From NCBI RefSeq assembly GCF_900187995.1, contig NZ_FZNZ01000021.1, forward strand, positions 1 through 64,000: a DNA stretch of 64,000 bases, given 5' to 3'. A program made the position numbers and the translations under genes. Within the stretch, counting starts at the first letter, position 1; each line of letters begins with the position of its first letter. The notes beneath the pieces were generated by a model, which was given only the letters and a program-made list of their open reading frames with translations, did not search any database and was not told the origin of the DNA. The DNA is from Prevotella jejuni. GTDB lineage: Bacteria > Bacteroidota > Bacteroidia > Bacteroidales > Bacteroidaceae. Shown here in pieces: positions 28,392-36,713 of this stretch.

Positions 28392-31118
28392 ATGGATGAC
28401 GAAATAAAAGACATGGACGGCCTTACTCCTGGTGAAGATAGCCAGGAGCAGAATTCTCATTCTGATTACAAGCCTGCTGATAGGTTTGATGCTTCTGCCG
28501 TGCATCATCTCTCTGGTATGTATAAAAACTGGTTCTTGGATTACGCCAGCTACGTAATCCTTGAACGTGCCGTACCTCATATCGAGGATGGATTGAAACC
28601 TGTACAGCGTCGTATCCTCCATTCTATGAAGCGAATGGATGATGGACGATATAACAAGGTGGCTAATATCGTGGGACATACGATGCAGTTCCACCCTCAC
28701 GGTGATGCTTCTATTGGTGATGCCTTGGTGCAAATGGGACAGAAGGACTTGCTCATTGACACACAAGGTAACTGGGGAAACATTCTTACAGGCGACCGTG
28801 CAGCAGCACCCCGATATATTGAGGCACGATTGTCTAAGTTTGCTTTAGAGACGGTTTTCAATCCTAAGACAACGGAGTGGCAGCTCTCTTACGACGGAAG
28901 AAACAAAGAGCCGATTACGCTCCCAGTGAAGTTCCCACTGCTTTTGGCGCAGGGTGCTGAGGGTATTGCCGTCGGACTGTCATCCAAGATACTCCCACAT
29001 AATCTTAACGACATCTGCGATGCTGCCGTTCACTACCTGCGTGGCGAGGAGTTTCATCTCTATCCTGACTTTCCAACAGGGGGTAGCATTGATGTTTCAA
29101 AATATAATGATGGGCAGCGAGGAGGCGTATTGAAAGTACGTGCGAAGGTTGAGAAACTCGACAATAGGACGCTTGTCATCCGTGAGGTACCTTTTACCAA
29201 GACAGCTAACACGCTTCAAGAGTCTATTACCAAGGCTGTTGAGAAGGGTAAACTGAAGATTCGTAGGGTGGAGGATATGACTGCTTCTGAGGTGGAGATT
29301 CAACTTCATCTTACACCGGGTACGTCAAGTGACAAGACTATTGATGCCCTCTATGCTTTCACTGATTGCGAGATAAACATTTCGCCAAACTGCTGTGTCA
29401 TCCGAGATAACAAACCAGAGTTCTTGACAACATCGGATGTATTGCGCAATTCTGCCGAGCACACGAAGGCATTACTGCAACTTGAACTGGAAATCCGTAA
29501 GCATGAACTGGAAGAGCAGTTATTCTATAATTCTCTTGAACGTATCTTTATCGAGGATCGTATCTATAAGGAACGTAAGTTCGAGACGGCTAAAAATATT
29601 GACGAAGTTGTTGATTTCGTTGACTCAAAACTTGAGCCTTATAAGAAGAACTTTATCCGTGAGGTGACACGTGACGACATCATCCGTCTTTTAGAAATCA
29701 AGATGCAACGCATTCTGAAGTTCAATAAGGACAAGGCAGACGAGTTGATACAGAAAATTAAGGCCGAGATAGCTGAGATTAACAAAGATCTCAGTGAGAT
29801 GGTACGTGTCACTATTGAGTGGTTTACACACCTGAAGGAGAAATATGGTAAGGATCATCCACGTCGTACAGAGATAAAGAGCTTCGACACAATTGTTGCG
29901 GCTAAGGTAGTCGACGCCAACGAGAAGTTATATATCGACCAACAAGAGGGCTTCATCGGTACGGGTCTTAAGAAGGCGGAGTTCGTTCAGAACTGTTCCG
30001 ACCTTGATGATGTGATTATCTTCTACCGTGATGGTAAGTATAAGGTTATCCGAATAGCTGACAAAGTCTTTGTTGGTAAGGGCGTACTCTACGTACAAGT
30101 GTTCAAAAAGAATGATAAACGCACCATCTATAACGTGGTTTATCGGGACGGAAAGACAGGACCTTATTATATTAAACGTTTCAACGTCACTTCCATCACA
30201 CGTGATAAAGAATACGACGTAACCCTCGGTACGCCTGGTTCTAAGATTAAATATTTCACGGCTAACCCTAATGGGGAGGCGGAGGTGATAAAGATTACAC
30301 TCGACCCAAACCCTGATAAGAAGAAGCAGAACATCTTTATGGAGCGTGACTTTGCAAGTATTCTCATCAAGGGTCGCGCTGCAAAGGGTAATCTGCTGAC
30401 CAAGGAGAGTATTCACCGCATCTCACTCAAGAGCCATGGACACTCTACATTAGGTGGACGAAAGGTGTGGTTCGACCCAGATGTCAACCGTATCAACTAC
30501 GAAGACCATGGTCGTTACCTCGGAGAGTTCTCTGATCAAGATAGTATCTTGGTTGTTCTTAAGAACGGAGAGTTCTATATCACGAACTTTGACTCGGCCA
30601 ATCATTATGAAGACAACATCCTGCGCATAGAGAAATTTGATGCTGACAAGCCTTGGACGGCTGTCATCTTCGATGCCGACAATCAGGGTTATCCTTACTT
30701 GAAGCGTTTTCAGATGGAAGCTAACAAGCGTCATCAGAACTTTATCGGAGACAATCCTAACTCCAAGATGGTACTGTTAACGGACGTTGCCTTCCCTCGT
30801 ATTCAGATAACATACGGTGGAGCTGATGCCTCACGTGGTTCTGAGGAGGTCGATGCAGAACAATTCGTGGGTGTGAAGGGATTTAAGGCAAAGGGTAAAC
30901 GTCTCACTACTTGGACGGTTGATAAGATTGAAGAACTGGAGCCAACACGCTTTCCTGAAAAGGAGAAGGAGGAGGATGAGAACTCTGACGACGACCCGCA
31001 GGAGGAGAACCCAACAACGGGTAACGAGGAGGAAAATCTCGATCCAGATGCTGGTAAGTCTCAGCAGCAGGTCATTGATGAGATTACTGGTCAGCTGAAC
31101 CTCTTCGACAATGAGTAA
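28392..31118 (+). CDS. parC: DNA topoisomerase IV subunit A (Bacteroidota-type ParC/GyrA homologue)
   Basis: The 908-aa protein is the breakage-reunion subunit of a type IIA topoisomerase. The catalytic tyrosine is Y142 in RAAAPRYIEARL, and the quinolone-determining block is GHTMQFHPHGDASIGDALVQM. A long coiled-coil and tower region follows (ELEIRKHELEEQLFYNSLERIFIEDRIYKERKFE). A C-terminal beta-pinwheel-like domain (residues about 500-830) precedes an acidic tail rich in Glu, Asp and Asn. The tail and the divergence from GyrA favour ParC. parE is not in the window. Confidence 0.9.
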   Translation: MDDEIKDMDGLTPGEDSQEQNSHSDYKPADRFDASAVHHLSGMYKNWFLDYASYVILERAVPHIEDGLKPVQRRILHSMKRMDDGRYNKVANIVGHTMQFHPHGDASIGDALVQMGQKDLLIDTQGNWGNILTGDRAAAPRYIEARLSKFALETVFNPKTTEWQLSYDGRNKEPITLPVKFPLLLAQGAEGIAVGLSSKILPHNLNDICDAAVHYLRGEEFHLYPDFPTGGSIDVSKYNDGQRGGVLKVRAKVEKLDNRTLVIREVPFTKTANTLQESITKAVEKGKLKIRRVEDMTASEVEIQLHLTPGTSSDKTIDALYAFTDCEINISPNCCVIRDNKPEFLTTSDVLRNSAEHTKALLQLELEIRKHELEEQLFYNSLERIFIEDRIYKERKFETAKNIDEVVDFVDSKLEPYKKNFIREVTRDDIIRLLEIKMQRILKFNKDKADELIQKIKAEIAEINKDLSEMVRVTIEWFTHLKEKYGKDHPRRTEIKSFDTIVAAKVVDANEKLYIDQQEGFIGTGLKKAEFVQNCSDLDDVIIFYRDGKYKVIRIADKVFVGKGVLYVQVFKKNDKRTIYNVVYRDGKTGPYYIKRFNVTSITRDKEYDVTLGTPGSKIKYFTANPNGEAEVIKITLDPNPDKKKQNIFMERDFASILIKGRAAKGNLLTKESIHRISLKSHGHSTLGGRKVWFDPDVNRINYEDHGRYLGEFSDQDSILVVLKNGEFYITNFDSANHYEDNILRIEKFDADKPWTAVIFDADNQGYPYLKRFQMEANKRHQNFIGDNPNSKMVLLTDVAFPRIQITYGGADASRGSEEVDAEQFVGVKGFKAKGKRLTTWTVDKIEELEPTRFPEKEKEEDENSDDDPQEENPTTGNEEENLDPDAGKSQQQVIDEITGQLNLFDNE

Positions 31119-31142
31119 ACTGTATGATAAAAAGACTATTGA

Positions 31143-31175
31143 AAAGGGGGTGTACACCTCGTACACTCCCCCTTT
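31143..31175 (+). terminator. parC terminator
   Basis: AAAGGGGG plus TGTAC pair with GTACA and TCCCCCTTT around a 5-nt loop. It lies 25 bp after the parC stop codon. Confidence 0.85.
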
Positions 31176-31275
31176 CATCATTTTACTTATAAATACCTAA
31201 TCATATTATCACCTATCAGTTTTTAACAAACAACTATTTGACTTGCATTTACATCCTATTTTCTTTATCAAGCCT

Positions 31276-32112
31276 ATGAACCTAAAGACATTTTTATTTG
31301 GTTGTGTCTCACTTTTAGCAATAACCCTTTTCGCAACACCAACAGTTGCGTTGGCACAGGACACCTTACGTAGTAACAAGGTGATTACCAATGCACAGAT
31401 GTTGGGAATTGGTGCTGTAAACGTCCTCGACACCTACCTCACACCCGAAGAATACGCTGGGACAGAACTTCGTTATATCTCCCATTCTGAGCGTGAGAAC
31501 GGCTCTAAGCTGTCAAGAGAACTTATACACCAAGCACAAATCGTGTCTGTTCGTAATCGAAAGGAGAACAACAACGAATTAGGTGGCTTCTACAACTTTC
31601 AGTATAACTGGTTGTATGCCTTGGGGAAATGGAACGTTGGCGAAGGAGAACTGCTACTAAAAGTGGGTGGAGGAGTTGATACACGACTCGGTTTCCTCTA
31701 TAATATGCGCAATTCTAACAATCCTGCACAAGCTTACGCACAGGTGAATATTGCACCGACTGCCGTGGCAGCTTATCGTTCCCACCTTCTCAAGCTCCCT
31801 TTCCAACTACGATATGAGGTGCAAGTGCCGCTCCTCGGACTGGCCTTCTCACCTAATTACGGACAGAGTTATTACGAGATCTTTACACGTGACAACTACG
31901 ACCATAATCTTATTGTCACAACACCTGCGTCTGCTCCGTCGCTCCGCCAGCAGCTTACCTTTGATTTCACGCTCCGCCATACGACCTTCCGTGTAGGCTA
32001 TCTTGGTGATTACCAGCAGGCGAAGGTCAATCAGCTACGCCAACATGTATGGAGTAATCTCCTCGTGATTGGTATTGTTCGTAAATTCTCAATCAATAAG
32101 TTTATCCCATGA
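31276..32112 (+). CDS. DUF3316-like secreted protein
   Basis: The 278-aa product (start ATG 31276, after the in-frame ATG 31243) has a signal peptide MNLKTFLFGCVSLLAITLFATPTVALAQ. It is followed by strand-rich sequence with alternating hydrophobic and aromatic residues (GGFYNFQYNWLYALGKWNVGEGELLLKVGGGVDTRLGFLY), consistent with a small outer-membrane beta-barrel of the DUF3316 type. The stop overlaps the ATG of the S41 peptidase (ATGA at 32109-32112), so the two are translationally coupled. Confidence 0.7.
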   Translation: MNLKTFLFGCVSLLAITLFATPTVALAQDTLRSNKVITNAQMLGIGAVNVLDTYLTPEEYAGTELRYISHSERENGSKLSRELIHQAQIVSVRNRKENNNELGGFYNFQYNWLYALGKWNVGEGELLLKVGGGVDTRLGFLYNMRNSNNPAQAYAQVNIAPTAVAAYRSHLLKLPFQLRYEVQVPLLGLAFSPNYGQSYYEIFTRDNYDHNLIVTTPASAPSLRQQLTFDFTLRHTTFRVGYLGDYQQAKVNQLRQHVWSNLLVIGIVRKFSINKFIP

Positions 32113-33146
32113 GAAAGCTTTTTTCTTCCTTCCTATACGTACTGGTTTCATCACTGATAATCGTCAGTTCTGTGACAAGTTGCGTCACCAACGACCAGCT
32201 ATCAGATAGTCCACAAGGCAATTTCGAGGCTTTGTGGCGAATCATCGACGAACACTATTGTTTCTTCTCACAGAAAGGAATAGACTGGCAGGAGGTGCAC
32301 AGTCGTTATGCACGGCAGTTTGATAACTCTATGACAGCCAAACAACAGTTCGAGGTGATGACTAATATGCTTTCTGAACTGAAGGATGGACACGTCAATC
32401 TGTACACTTCTTTCGATGTAGGACGCTACTGGGCGTGGCATGAAGACTATCCCAAGAACTATTCTGATTCGTTAGAAAGGATCTACCTCAAGACTGATTA
32501 TCTCATTGCAAGCGGCTTAGACTATACGGTCCTTGATGATAACATCGGTTATGTGCGCTGTGAGACATTCCAAGGGGCCATTGGCGCTGGTAATCTGGAT
32601 GATATCTTCATTCATTTGCAACCCTGCAACGGACTGATAATTGACATAAGAAATAATGGAGGAGGGAGTGTTTCAAATGCTGAAACATTAGCTGCACGCT
32701 TCACAAACGAGGAACTACTCGTTGGCTACATACAGCATAAAACAGGGAAGGGACATGATGATTTCTCTTCGTTACAACCGCAATACTTAAAACCAGGAAA
32801 AGGTGTTCGTTGGCATAAACCAGTCATTGTATTGACCAACCGTAGCGTCTTCTCTGCTGCTAATGAGTTTGTGAAGTATATGAAATGTTGCCCAAATGTC
32901 AAGATTGTTGGCGACCGTACTGGCGGCGGAGCTGGTCTGCCTTTTACCTCAGAGCTACCTAACGGGTGGGCTGTGCGCTTCTCTGCTTGTCCGATGTACG
33001 ACCGTGATAGACAGATGACAGAGTTTGGTATTGACCCTGACTATAAGGTTTCCCTCACTTCTGAAGACTTCGCACGAGGCAAGGATACGATTATAGAGTT
33101 TGCAAGAAAGGTGATTAAGACCCTTCCCAACGCCCAATCCCTCTAA
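32109..33146 (+). CDS. S41-family peptidase lipoprotein (tricorn/CTP-like)
   Basis: The 345-aa protein has a lipobox-bearing signal (MRKLFSSFLYVLVSSLIIVSSVTSC). The S41 core contains NGLIIDIRNNGGGSVSNAETLAARF and VIVLTNRSVFSAANEFVKYMK, with the likely nucleophile Ser249, followed by IVGDRTGGGAGLPFTSELPNGW. No PDZ domain is evident. It is probably anchored at the envelope and coupled to the barrel gene upstream. The substrate is unknown. The stop codon falls in a CCCTCTAAAAGGAGGG hairpin that may terminate transcription. Confidence 0.88.
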   Translation: MRKLFSSFLYVLVSSLIIVSSVTSCVTNDQLSDSPQGNFEALWRIIDEHYCFFSQKGIDWQEVHSRYARQFDNSMTAKQQFEVMTNMLSELKDGHVNLYTSFDVGRYWAWHEDYPKNYSDSLERIYLKTDYLIASGLDYTVLDDNIGYVRCETFQGAIGAGNLDDIFIHLQPCNGLIIDIRNNGGGSVSNAETLAARFTNEELLVGYIQHKTGKGHDDFSSLQPQYLKPGKGVRWHKPVIVLTNRSVFSAANEFVKYMKCCPNVKIVGDRTGGGAGLPFTSELPNGWAVRFSACPMYDRDRQMTEFGIDPDYKVSLTSEDFARGKDTIIEFARKVIKTLPNAQSL

Positions 33147-33162
33147 AAGGAGGGACTGGGAG
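33130..33162. terminator. Hairpin at the S41 gene end
   Basis: CCCAATCCCTC and GAGGGACTGGG pair across the stop codon region. It may act as a terminator between the convergent S41 and DUF3828 genes. Confidence 0.45.
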
Positions 33163-33183
33163 GTTCTGAAGAAACTTTAAGTT

Positions 33184-33681
33184 TTATATTTTACCTTGCT
33201 TAATCTCGTCAAACATCAGTTTGTTACCGACCTTGATAACCTTTACCTTATTGGTACATTTTATACCCATATCCAAGAAAGTGTACTGATACCAGTTGTT
33301 ACCAAGGCTCACAACACGCAGAACCTTATGTGCATCGCTCGGTCCATCTTGAGCACCAGAGCGGAACAACCAGCCAGCATAAGCATCTGGAAGTGGGTCA
33401 TATTCATAATCATACGCAGCCTTCAACACCTTAAGCAACTTCTTTGTGCAGTGCCTCTTTAGGTATGCAGTATTGTCAAAGCCTTTTGTGTTATACATAG
33501 AGGTAATGAGTGAGATAGCGGCACGCTCATCTTTACTCAAAGCATTCTTGGTAGGAACGGGCTTAACGGAGACTGTATTCTGCCTCATCATTACGCCAGT
33601 TTCACCAGTACCATTGTAAACTACAGAAGCTGACGCATACAAAGTTCCCATACATAGAACAGTTAATAATGTCTTTCTCAT
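33184..33681 (-). CDS. DUF3828-like secreted protein
   Basis: The 165-aa protein has a cleavable signal peptide (MRKTLLTVLCMGTLYASAS). The mature part fits the DUF3828 pattern (ISLITSMYNTKGF, YLKRHCTKKLLKVLKAAYDYEYD, GNNWYQYTFLDMGIKCTNKVKVIKVGNKLMFDEI). The family is periplasmic with no known enzymatic role. Two Cys in the mature part may form a disulfide. Confidence 0.65.
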   Translation of the reverse strand: MRKTLLTVLCMGTLYASASVVYNGTGETGVMMRQNTVSVKPVPTKNALSKDERAAISLITSMYNTKGFDNTAYLKRHCTKKLLKVLKAAYDYEYDPLPDAYAGWLFRSGAQDGPSDAHKVLRVVSLGNNWYQYTFLDMGIKCTNKVKVIKVGNKLMFDEIKQGKI

Positions 33682-33925
33682 TGTCGATCGTTAGTTAGTT
33701 AAAGAATTAATATTGTTAAGATCATTGTTGGCTATTCGTAAAATCAGCCCCTCCTTTCTTATGAGGTATCTTAATCACACATGGACGCAAGGAGAGATTT
33801 ATTTAGCAACCCATCTGTTTTTGCAAAGATATATCTTTTATTTCAATCGTAGACAAATGACATAAGATTATTTATAAACAAATGTCACATAGGTAGGAAA
33901 GGGATATAAAAGAAATTCCCAAATA

Positions 33926-33957
33926 TTTGGTTATATCCAAAACATTGCGTATCTTTG
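33926..33957 (+). promoter_or_regulatory. tRNA-Leu promoter
   Basis: TTTG (33926-33929), 20 nt, TATCTTTG (33950-33957), with the tRNA starting 11 nt downstream. Confidence 0.75.
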
Positions 33958-33967
33958 CAGTCGTTAT

Positions 33968-34049
33968 GCGCCTGTGGCGGAATTGGTAGACGCGCTAGAC
34001 TTAGGATCTAGTAACTCACGTTGTGCAGGTTCGAGTCCTGTTAGGCGCA
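33968..34049 (+). tRNA. tRNA-Leu (anticodon UAG)
   Basis: Acceptor GCGCCTG (33968-33974) pairs with TAGGCGC (34042-34048) with one G-T pair; A34049 is the discriminator. The anticodon stem CTAGA/TCTAG encloses loop CTTAGGA, giving anticodon TAG. The long variable arm (GTAACTCACGTTGT) and GGTTCGAGTCC T-arm are typical of tRNA-Leu. CCA is not encoded. Confidence 0.95.
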
Positions 34050-34060
34050 CAAAAGTAAGG

Positions 34061-34097
34061 GCCAGATAATTGATTGTCAATTATCTGGCTCTTTTTT
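34061..34097 (+). terminator. tRNA-Leu terminator
   Basis: GCCAGATAATTGA (34061-34073) pairs perfectly with TCAATTATCTGGC (34077-34089), followed by a T6 run. Confidence 0.9.
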
Positions 34098-34469
34098 CAT
34101 CTCCGTCTTCGGCCTTTCAAGATTGATTTTTTACTGTAAGGTGGGATGTAAACATCTTCAAGAGAGTCTGCTACAATGTTTTGAAGGAGGTGACAAACGA
34201 ATTTATAATCGGTTTTGAGGGAAATAGACAGGTGTTTATTTATTTTTAACGACTAATGAGTGATAGTTGACGAAAGTATTTTTATCTTTGCGACTGATAG
34301 AATTTAATTGAACAGATAGAAGCCTTGTCTAATGAAATGAATAGGAGTTTAGCATTGCTTAATCCTTTGTTAGCAAGATAGGTTGGCAAGGGTTGAGTAG
34401 GTGCATGTGGCTTATAAATGAGCGATTAGATGACTTCAAAGGATAAAACAAATACTTAAAGAAAATGAT
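34098..34469. other. Long leader/intergenic stretch before a lipoprotein gene
   Basis: It has a TATCTTTG -7 box at 34283-34290, giving a leader of about 170 nt. I see no ORF. Such a long leader could hold regulation, but I recognise no riboswitch. Confidence 0.4.
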
Positions 34470-35351
34470 ATGAGACATTCACAATTTTTAGTAGCGGGTT
34501 TGTTAGCATTGACAACACTAAGTTTTACAGCATGTAGCAGTTCGGACGATGATGTAGATAAGCCTATCATTGAGCAACCATCGCACGTTGCTGATGCTGC
34601 GAGATACAAGGTGACAACATTTGGGTCTACTTGGAAGAGTATTGAACTGTCTGAGGGAGGACGTTATTTCATCGTTAAGAATGCCAGTATCTTGGGTACA
34701 AAAGATGACGAAATCCTCTCTGGTAGTTACGAGAAGAAGGGGGATAGTTATGTGTTGAATGGCTTTGGTGAGCTGACAATCACTCCGATCAATAAGTCTT
34801 CTTACAGTCTTCAGTTGACTAATAAGGGTAAGGTTTCAAAGTTGACAGCAGAGAAAGCAGGGGTGCTACCGTCTGATAAGAACACTGACTATCTGTGTCG
34901 CACGTGGAAATTCTCTCAGTTACACCTCACAGTGAGCTATGATGGTAAGCAAGTTTATGATGGGACGGCTACGACAACTTCTTTTAATGACGTTAAAAAC
35001 GGTCTGAAGGCTGCTATTGACGCATCTGAGTATAAGGATAAACTCAAGTTGGCTAAAGAGAGATTAGATGATTTCAAAGACTTTGACATACTGCAGACAG
35101 TGACGTTCACACACGCTGGTTCGTATTATGTAACCAATAGTCGCAGTAATGAAGATGTGATGAATTATTGGCAATGGACAAATGCTAACGAGTTAGTAAT
35201 TGCTGTCTCTGAGAAAGAAGACGGCTTTACCGATAAAGAGCAATTACCTCTTAAATTCGAAAAAGGTAAGCTGCTAATTACAGACAGTGATAGTGATGGT
35301 CATGAGGTAGTAACACTTACTGTGACGCTCCTGCCTGTTAATGGACAATAA
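34470..35351 (+). CDS. Hypothetical lipoprotein with duplicated lipocalin-like halves
   Basis: The 293-aa product has a lipobox (MRHSQFLVAGLLALTTLSFTACSSSDDD) followed by an acidic surface-export-like stretch. Each half has a WKS/WKFSQL strand start and a repeated pattern of beta strands (GRYFIVKNASILGTKDDEILSGSYEKKGDSYVL; TFTHAGSYYVTNSRSNEDVMNYWQWTNANELVI). This suggests two lipocalin-like domains, as in several Bacteroidota lipoproteins. I do not recognise a named family. Confidence 0.6.
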   Translation: MRHSQFLVAGLLALTTLSFTACSSSDDDVDKPIIEQPSHVADAARYKVTTFGSTWKSIELSEGGRYFIVKNASILGTKDDEILSGSYEKKGDSYVLNGFGELTITPINKSSYSLQLTNKGKVSKLTAEKAGVLPSDKNTDYLCRTWKFSQLHLTVSYDGKQVYDGTATTTSFNDVKNGLKAAIDASEYKDKLKLAKERLDDFKDFDILQTVTFTHAGSYYVTNSRSNEDVMNYWQWTNANELVIAVSEKEDGFTDKEQLPLKFEKGKLLITDSDSDGHEVVTLTVTLLPVNGQ

Positions 35352-35616
35352 GAGGACCTTTTGAGCGATAGAGAGGGCGGGGCTCACTTTTCTGTGGGCT
35401 CTGCCTGTGTGCAAATTTCAGCGCTTCGCTGTGAGAAGAGAATGCAGGGAAGGTTCTACAAGAATACGGATAGAGGAAGAAAAACCATTAGACGGACAGA
35501 TAGAGAATGTTGAGATTTTTCGCTAATCACTCTCTTCTCCATTCGTGAAGAGGCTGAGGAAGCGACAAGAAGAGGCCTGACAGTATTTGAGAACATGCCC
35601 TTCTTGCGTGTTGAAG
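35352..35616. other. Intergenic stretch with no supported gene
   Basis: It contains G/C-rich imperfect repeats (GGGCGGGGCTC, GTGGGCTCTGCC) but no credible coding sequence. Confidence 0.4.
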
Positions 35617-35797
35617 GAGGGTGTGTCAAAATGCAAATTAATAACTTGACAACTTTCAATCTATAAGTAGGATTCTTCTAAAGGCAAAGAAAAGACCATT
35701 TCTTTACTCAAAATCGAGTATAGAAATGGTCATTTTTTATTGGATTGTTTCAAACTGTAAGATTATCAAAATGATATTTGCATTTTGACACACCCTC
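35617..35797. mobile_element. MITE-like element, copy 2
   Basis: 181 bp, by eye identical to copy 1 at 13404-13584. It has the same perfect 22-bp terminal inverted repeats and internal terminator hairpin. It lies in an intergenic region next to an IS4 fragment. Identity over the full length implies recent movement. Confidence 0.9.
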
Positions 35798-36074
35798 CTT
35801 CTTTTATGCTATATGTAATGTGCTGATTTCTTGTAGGTTACAAACTTGGTAATGGGGAAGGATATACTCTTGTTTTGAAAGGCCTTTGTTTGGTGGTATG
35901 TAAGGATTTTTTACAAGAGTGTGGTAGCTATGTTCTCCTGTTAAAGCTCTCTTCCTAAAGTGTTTCTTTATTTCTAAGTATTGCTGTCCGATAAAACCAC
36001 TATATGCTGCAATATTCTCTTCCAACCCTGCTGAAATACGCATGAATAGTTCTAATTTCAAATACCAAGCCCCC

Positions 36075-36635
36075 CTAGAACAATGACAGCTCCTCTGGCG
36101 GGGCTTTTACTTGGGTAATCAATCTTTCCCAATCTCTATGTTGCAGCTCAAAGAAACTTTGTATTGATACATAACTCATAAGTAGAATTCTTATCATTGT
36201 AGCCAAGCCTGAGAAGCTCCAGGGTCTCTTTATTTTATTCTTCACAAGTGTTATAAGCAGATTGGCTATAAGCGTAATCCATATTTGTATTTTTATAGCA
36301 TTCGCACTCTCTTCATAGAAGTATTTTAAAGGAAAATTTTGTTTTAATTGCTTAAATAAGGTCTCTATTAGCCATCGTTTCTTATAGATAGCTATTATAT
36401 CTTCTGCCGACATCTGAAAATCATTGGTCAGCAGAGATATTAATCTGATTTTCCCTTTCTTGGTCTTATCCTGATATGTTATTTTTCTTGTTTTATGGTA
36501 GATATCTTTTTCCTTTGTATGCTTATGGAAGAGAATGGTTTCTACGCGTACAACTCCATAATCTGTAGTCATCTCATAATCTGTATCAGCAATTCTTTCA
36601 AAGCTAAGATTATTTTTGTTTTTGTCAATGAACAT
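36075..36635 (-). pseudogene. IS4-family transposase, C-terminal fragment
   Basis: The 186-aa frame has the IS4 Y-R-E-K signature (AIYKKRWLIETLFKQLKQNF) and a following helical domain. The N-terminal catalytic half with its two Asp residues is missing, so it is a dead remnant. I could not define both inverted repeats. Confidence 0.8.
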
Positions 36636-36713
36636 ATTACCAATATTACCAAACAGATAATTAGGAAGTATTGCTGCTGTAGGGGGACAAGCCCTAGTGT
36701 TGGCTCTTTGTTA

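Noticed and set aside
35456..35659. 67-codon minus-strand frame overlapping MITE copy 2
   Set aside because: It reads out of the MITE and has a low-complexity Ser/Arg-rich composition; most likely spurious.
35804..36061. 85-codon minus-strand frame beside the IS4 fragment
   Set aside because: No recognisable family, no clear promoter or ribosome site, and it lies in IS debris; coding status cannot be supported.
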